From Uliginosibacterium gangwonense (GTDB lineage Bacteria > Pseudomonadota > Gammaproteobacteria > Burkholderiales > Rhodocyclaceae): a stretch of 58,944 nt of DNA. The notes under the pieces were generated by a model. It was not told the origin of the DNA. It was given only the letters and a program-made list of their open reading frames with translations, and did not search any database. This document shows, in pieces, positions 56,663 through 58,944 of the stretch (position 1 is its first letter; the number at the start of each line of letters is the position of its first letter). The DNA lies in assembly GCA_020723855.1 (NCBI GenBank), contig DYIB01000004.1:3266-62209 (forward strand), given 5' to 3'. The position numbers were made by a program, and so were the translations under genes.

Positions 56663-58375
56663 ATGGACGACCCAGCCCCGCAGCCCGAGCTTCCGCTTCC
56701 GTTCCCCGATCTCTCGGGCGACCTTCCCCTGCTGCCCGTGCGCATGGTCAACGAGTACCAGTATTGCCCGCGCCTGGCCTATCTCGAATGGGTGCAGGGG
56801 GAATGGGCCGAGTCGTCCGACACGGTGGAGGGGCGCCACGCGCACCGGCGCGTCGACGCTCCGGCCGGAAAACTCCCGTCTCCGGACGAAATCGAAGCAG
56901 ACACCCGGGTGCATGCCCGCTCCATCACGCTTTCCAGCAATCGCCTTGGTCTGATCGCCAAGCTGGATCTGATCGAGGCCGAGGACGGCCGGGTGCTGCC
57001 GGTGGACTACAAACGGGGCAAGCGTCCCCATGTGGCAAAAGGGGCGTACGAGCCGGAGCGGGTGCAGCTTTGCGCCCAAGGGTTGATTCTCGGCGAGCAT
57101 GGCTACGACTGCAGAGAGGGCGTGCTGTATTTCGTCGCCAGCCGTGAGCGTGTGCCTGTTGAGTTCGACGACGAACTGAAGGCGCTCACCCGCAACGCTA
57201 TCGACGGTTTGCGCCTGGTGGCGGCCGGCGGGCAGATTCCGCCGCCGCTGGTCGATAGTCCCAAGTGCCCGCGCTGCTCACTGGTCGGCATCTGCCTGCC
57301 GGACGAGGTCAATTTCCTCAATCGCGCCGAGACGCCGCCGCGTCCTCTGGCCGTGCTGCATGAGGAGTCCATGCCGGTGTACGTCCAGGCGCGCAGCGCC
57401 AAGGTGGCGAAGAAGGACGAAACCCTGGAGATCTACGTGGACGACCAGAAAGTCCAGACGGCGAGGTTGAACGAAGTATCCCAGTTGGTGCTGATGGGCA
57501 ACGTCTATGTCACCACGCCCTGCCTGCACGAGCTGATGGGACGGGAAATCCCGATTTCCTGGCACAGTTTCGGCGGCTGGTTCATGGGGCACACGGTGGG
57601 CACCGGCCACAAGAACGTGGAACTGCGCACTGCCCAGTACCGGGCGAGCTTCGACGAGCGGACCTGTCTGCGGCTGGCGCGCGGGCTGGTCGTCGCCAAG
57701 ATCCAGAACTGTCGCACGTTGCTGCGGCGCAACTGGAAGCAGGGCGAGGCACCCGCAAGCCTGCTGGAAGGATTCAAGCAGGACATCGATCTGGCGAGGC
57801 GGGCTGCCAGCCTGGGCGAACTGCTGGGCGCGGAAGGCAATGCCGCCGCCAGGTACTTCCGCGAGTTCCGGAACATGTTGAGCGGCAGCGGCGAGGACGA
57901 GTTCTCGTTCGACTTCACCAAGCGCAACCGCCGGCCGCCGACGGACCCGGTCAATGCGTTGTTGTCCTATGCCTACAGTCTTCTGGCCCGCACGTGGACG
58001 GTGACCCTGAGCGCGGTCGGTTTCGATCCCTATCGCGGTTTCTACCACCAGCCCCGCTACGGCCGGCCGGCGCTGGCGCTGGACATGATGGAGCCCTTCC
58101 GCCCTCTGGTCGCCGATTCGAGTGTCATTCAGGTGATCAACAACGGCGAGGTGAGGCCGAGCGATTTCGTTTCCGCGGCGGGCAGCGTCGCCCTGGACGC
58201 GGACGGGCGCAAGCGTTTTATCGCGGCGTTCGAGCGGCGCCTGAGCCACGAGGTGACCCACCCGGTGTTCGAGTACCGGGTCAGCTACCGCAGGCTGCTG
58301 GAGGTGCAGGCGCGGCTGCTGGGGCGTTTCCTCCTCGGGGAACTGGAGGACTATCCCAACTTCGTCACGCGCTGA
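56663..58375 (+). CDS. cas4-cas1: Cas4-Cas1 fusion protein
   Basis: A 570-residue fusion typical of subtype I-G. Cas4 part (1-225): cysteine ligands C35 (YQYCPRLAY) and C202, C205, C211 (SPKCPRCSLVGICLPD) for the iron-sulfur cluster; RecB nuclease residues in KLDLIEAEDG and PVDYKRGK (D102, D115, K117). Cas1 part (about 235-570): NAAARYFREFRNML (Glu), GFDPYRGFYHQPRYG (His) and ALALDMMEPFRPLVAD (Asp/Glu), the integrase metal set. It selects and trims PAM-bearing prespacers and integrates them with Cas2. It has its own 134-base upstream region after the iterons, with AT-rich CATATTTCATATATCG. Confidence 0.96.
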   Translation: MDDPAPQPELPLPFPDLSGDLPLLPVRMVNEYQYCPRLAYLEWVQGEWAESSDTVEGRHAHRRVDAPAGKLPSPDEIEADTRVHARSITLSSNRLGLIAKLDLIEAEDGRVLPVDYKRGKRPHVAKGAYEPERVQLCAQGLILGEHGYDCREGVLYFVASRERVPVEFDDELKALTRNAIDGLRLVAAGGQIPPPLVDSPKCPRCSLVGICLPDEVNFLNRAETPPRPLAVLHEESMPVYVQARSAKVAKKDETLEIYVDDQKVQTARLNEVSQLVLMGNVYVTTPCLHELMGREIPISWHSFGGWFMGHTVGTGHKNVELRTAQYRASFDERTCLRLARGLVVAKIQNCRTLLRRNWKQGEAPASLLEGFKQDIDLARRAASLGELLGAEGNAAARYFREFRNMLSGSGEDEFSFDFTKRNRRPPTDPVNALLSYAYSLLARTWTVTLSAVGFDPYRGFYHQPRYGRPALALDMMEPFRPLVADSSVIQVINNGEVRPSDFVSAAGSVALDADGRKRFIAAFERRLSHEVTHPVFEYRVSYRRLLEVQARLLGRFLLGELEDYPNFVTR

Positions 58376-58377
58376 TC

Positions 58378-58668
58378 ATGGACGAACGGCTGTACGTGGT
58401 GGTCTACGATATTCGCGACCAGAAGCGCTGGCGGCGGGTCTTCAAGCTCATGAATGGCTACGGCGAATGGGTCCAGCTCTCCGTCTTCCAGTGCCGCCTG
58501 TCGCGCCGCCGCCATGCGGAACTGGTTGCCCTGCTGGACGGCATGATTCATCATAAGGAGGATCACGTGGTGCTGCTCGATCTGGGCCTGGCTGATCAGG
58601 TAAAGCCTCACGTCATCAGCCTGGGCAAGGACTTCGAGCCCATCGACCGGGGGCCGGTGATTGTCTGA
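58378..58668 (+). CDS. cas2: Cas2
   Basis: A 96-residue Cas2 with the ferredoxin-like start LYVVVYDIRDQKRWRRVFKL and GEWVQLSVFQCRLSRR. The ATG is 2 bases after the cas4-cas1 stop; the frame is open far upstream but only in overlap. Cas2 dimers bridge Cas1 dimers in spacer integration. It is the last cas gene before the leader. Confidence 0.95.
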   Translation: MDERLYVVVYDIRDQKRWRRVFKLMNGYGEWVQLSVFQCRLSRRRHAELVALLDGMIHHKEDHVVLLDLGLADQVKPHVISLGKDFEPIDRGPVIV

Positions 58669-58873
58669 TTTTTTTGCCGCGCCGTTGCGAGCGCTGCCAT
58701 GGCGCGCGGCGCCGTAAGCAGCGCTCGCGGCCATCAGTTCTTTGACAATTCGGAAGATTTTTTCTCGCGGCCGCCTTGTGGGAACCACGCGCAAGGCGAG
58801 ATGTGCTATTTTTCCGTGACCGCTCGCATTCGACTGCAGGATCCCAATGTAGATCGGGAGGCGGAAGGTGGCA
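58669..58873 (+). promoter_or_regulatory. CRISPR leader region
   Basis: This gene-free 205-base stretch links cas2 and the first repeat. It begins with seven T, then an inverted repeat with 11-base exact arms (GCGAGCGCTGC at 58687-58697 and GCAGCGCTCGC at 58718-58728). CATCAGTTCTTTG (58732-58744) fits the IHF consensus WATCARNNNNTTR except at the first base. AT-rich tracts follow (GATTTTTTCTC, GCTATTTTTCC), as usual in leaders. The promoter of the array should be here. Confidence 0.5.
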
Positions 58874-58944
58874 GTCATCCGCGGCTTCGTGCCGCGGCCT
58901 CATTGAAGCGCCGGCTTCGTCGATCAGACAGATCCACCGGCCCG
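58874..58944 (+). CRISPR. Start of a type I-G CRISPR array (one repeat and part of spacer 1)
   Basis: A 36-base candidate repeat at 58874-58909 starts GTCATCCGCGG and ends GCGGCCTCATTGAAGC. It contains CCGCGGC-TTCGT-GCCGCGG, a perfect 7-bp stem, and the ATTGAAGC end common to repeats of this subtype. The following 35 bases to the window edge would be the first spacer. Only one copy is in the window, so the exact repeat limits cannot be proven; position directly after cas2 and a leader supports the call. Confidence 0.7.

Noticed and set aside
58669-58675. T-run after cas2 as a terminator
   Set aside because: No hairpin precedes it on the + strand; the strong inverted repeat comes after the T-run.

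Overview
The window is GC-rich chromosomal DNA of a betaproteobacterium. The strongest evidence is the gene order mdh / gntR / sdhCDAB / sdhE / gltA / sucA (odhA) / sucB (odhB) / lpd / zapE, a conserved arrangement in that class; the exact genus cannot be read from the sequence. Genes are packed tightly and no stretch longer than 300 bases lacks a gene. I see no rRNA, tRNA or recognisable insertion sequence.

Layout. (1) 1-8027: a CoA-ester catabolic cluster on the + strand: the end of an enoyl-CoA hydratase, an NDP-forming acyl-CoA ligase, a GntR/FCD repressor, an orphan ABC-type solute-binding protein, an MFS transporter, an old-yellow-enzyme-type reductase and a second enoyl-CoA hydratase. 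(2) 8126-15402: an IHF beta-type gene, then a - strand series read in the order htpX, CHASE-PAS hybrid histidine kinase, REC-PAS-GGDEF-EAL protein, Rdx/SelW-like protein, haloacetate dehalogenase-like hydrolase. (3) 15605-18498: a DUF1326 / DUF2182 / small membrane protein / MFS unit. (4) 18517-24775: the two aconitases (acnA, acnB) with a DUF3617 protein between them. (5) 24880-28484: two toxin-antitoxin-like modules back to back: a DUF262-HipA pair with no HipB, and a Phd/PIN (VapBC-like) pair. (6) 28549-44653: a nitronate monooxygenase-like enzyme, a CoA-ester lyase and the TCA block, which includes fumarate- and oxoglutarate-side enzymes and carries several heptamer-type inverted repeats between genes. 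(7) 44794-58944: a small secretin-domain protein, a WYL regulator, and a type I-G (formerly I-U) CRISPR-Cas locus: cas3, a 57-residue unknown, csx17 (cas8g), csb1 (cas7), csb2 (cas5-cas6), an ERCC4/XPF-like nuclease, a cas4-cas1 fusion, cas2, and a leader with what looks like the first repeat of the array at the right edge.

The most unusual part is the middle of the CRISPR locus. An intact-looking ERCC4 nuclease with tandem helix-hairpin-helix motifs lies in the cas gene order between csb2 and cas4-cas1. An opposite-strand AAA/DUF4143 ATPase has come to lie between it and the adaptation genes. The ATPase is preceded by four exact 22-bp tandem repeats, each centred on an AATCCGGATT-type palindrome. 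Together with the 57-residue gene, the WYL regulator and hairpins ahead of cas3, these are the best candidates here for undescribed biology. The DUF262-HipA pair is the second.
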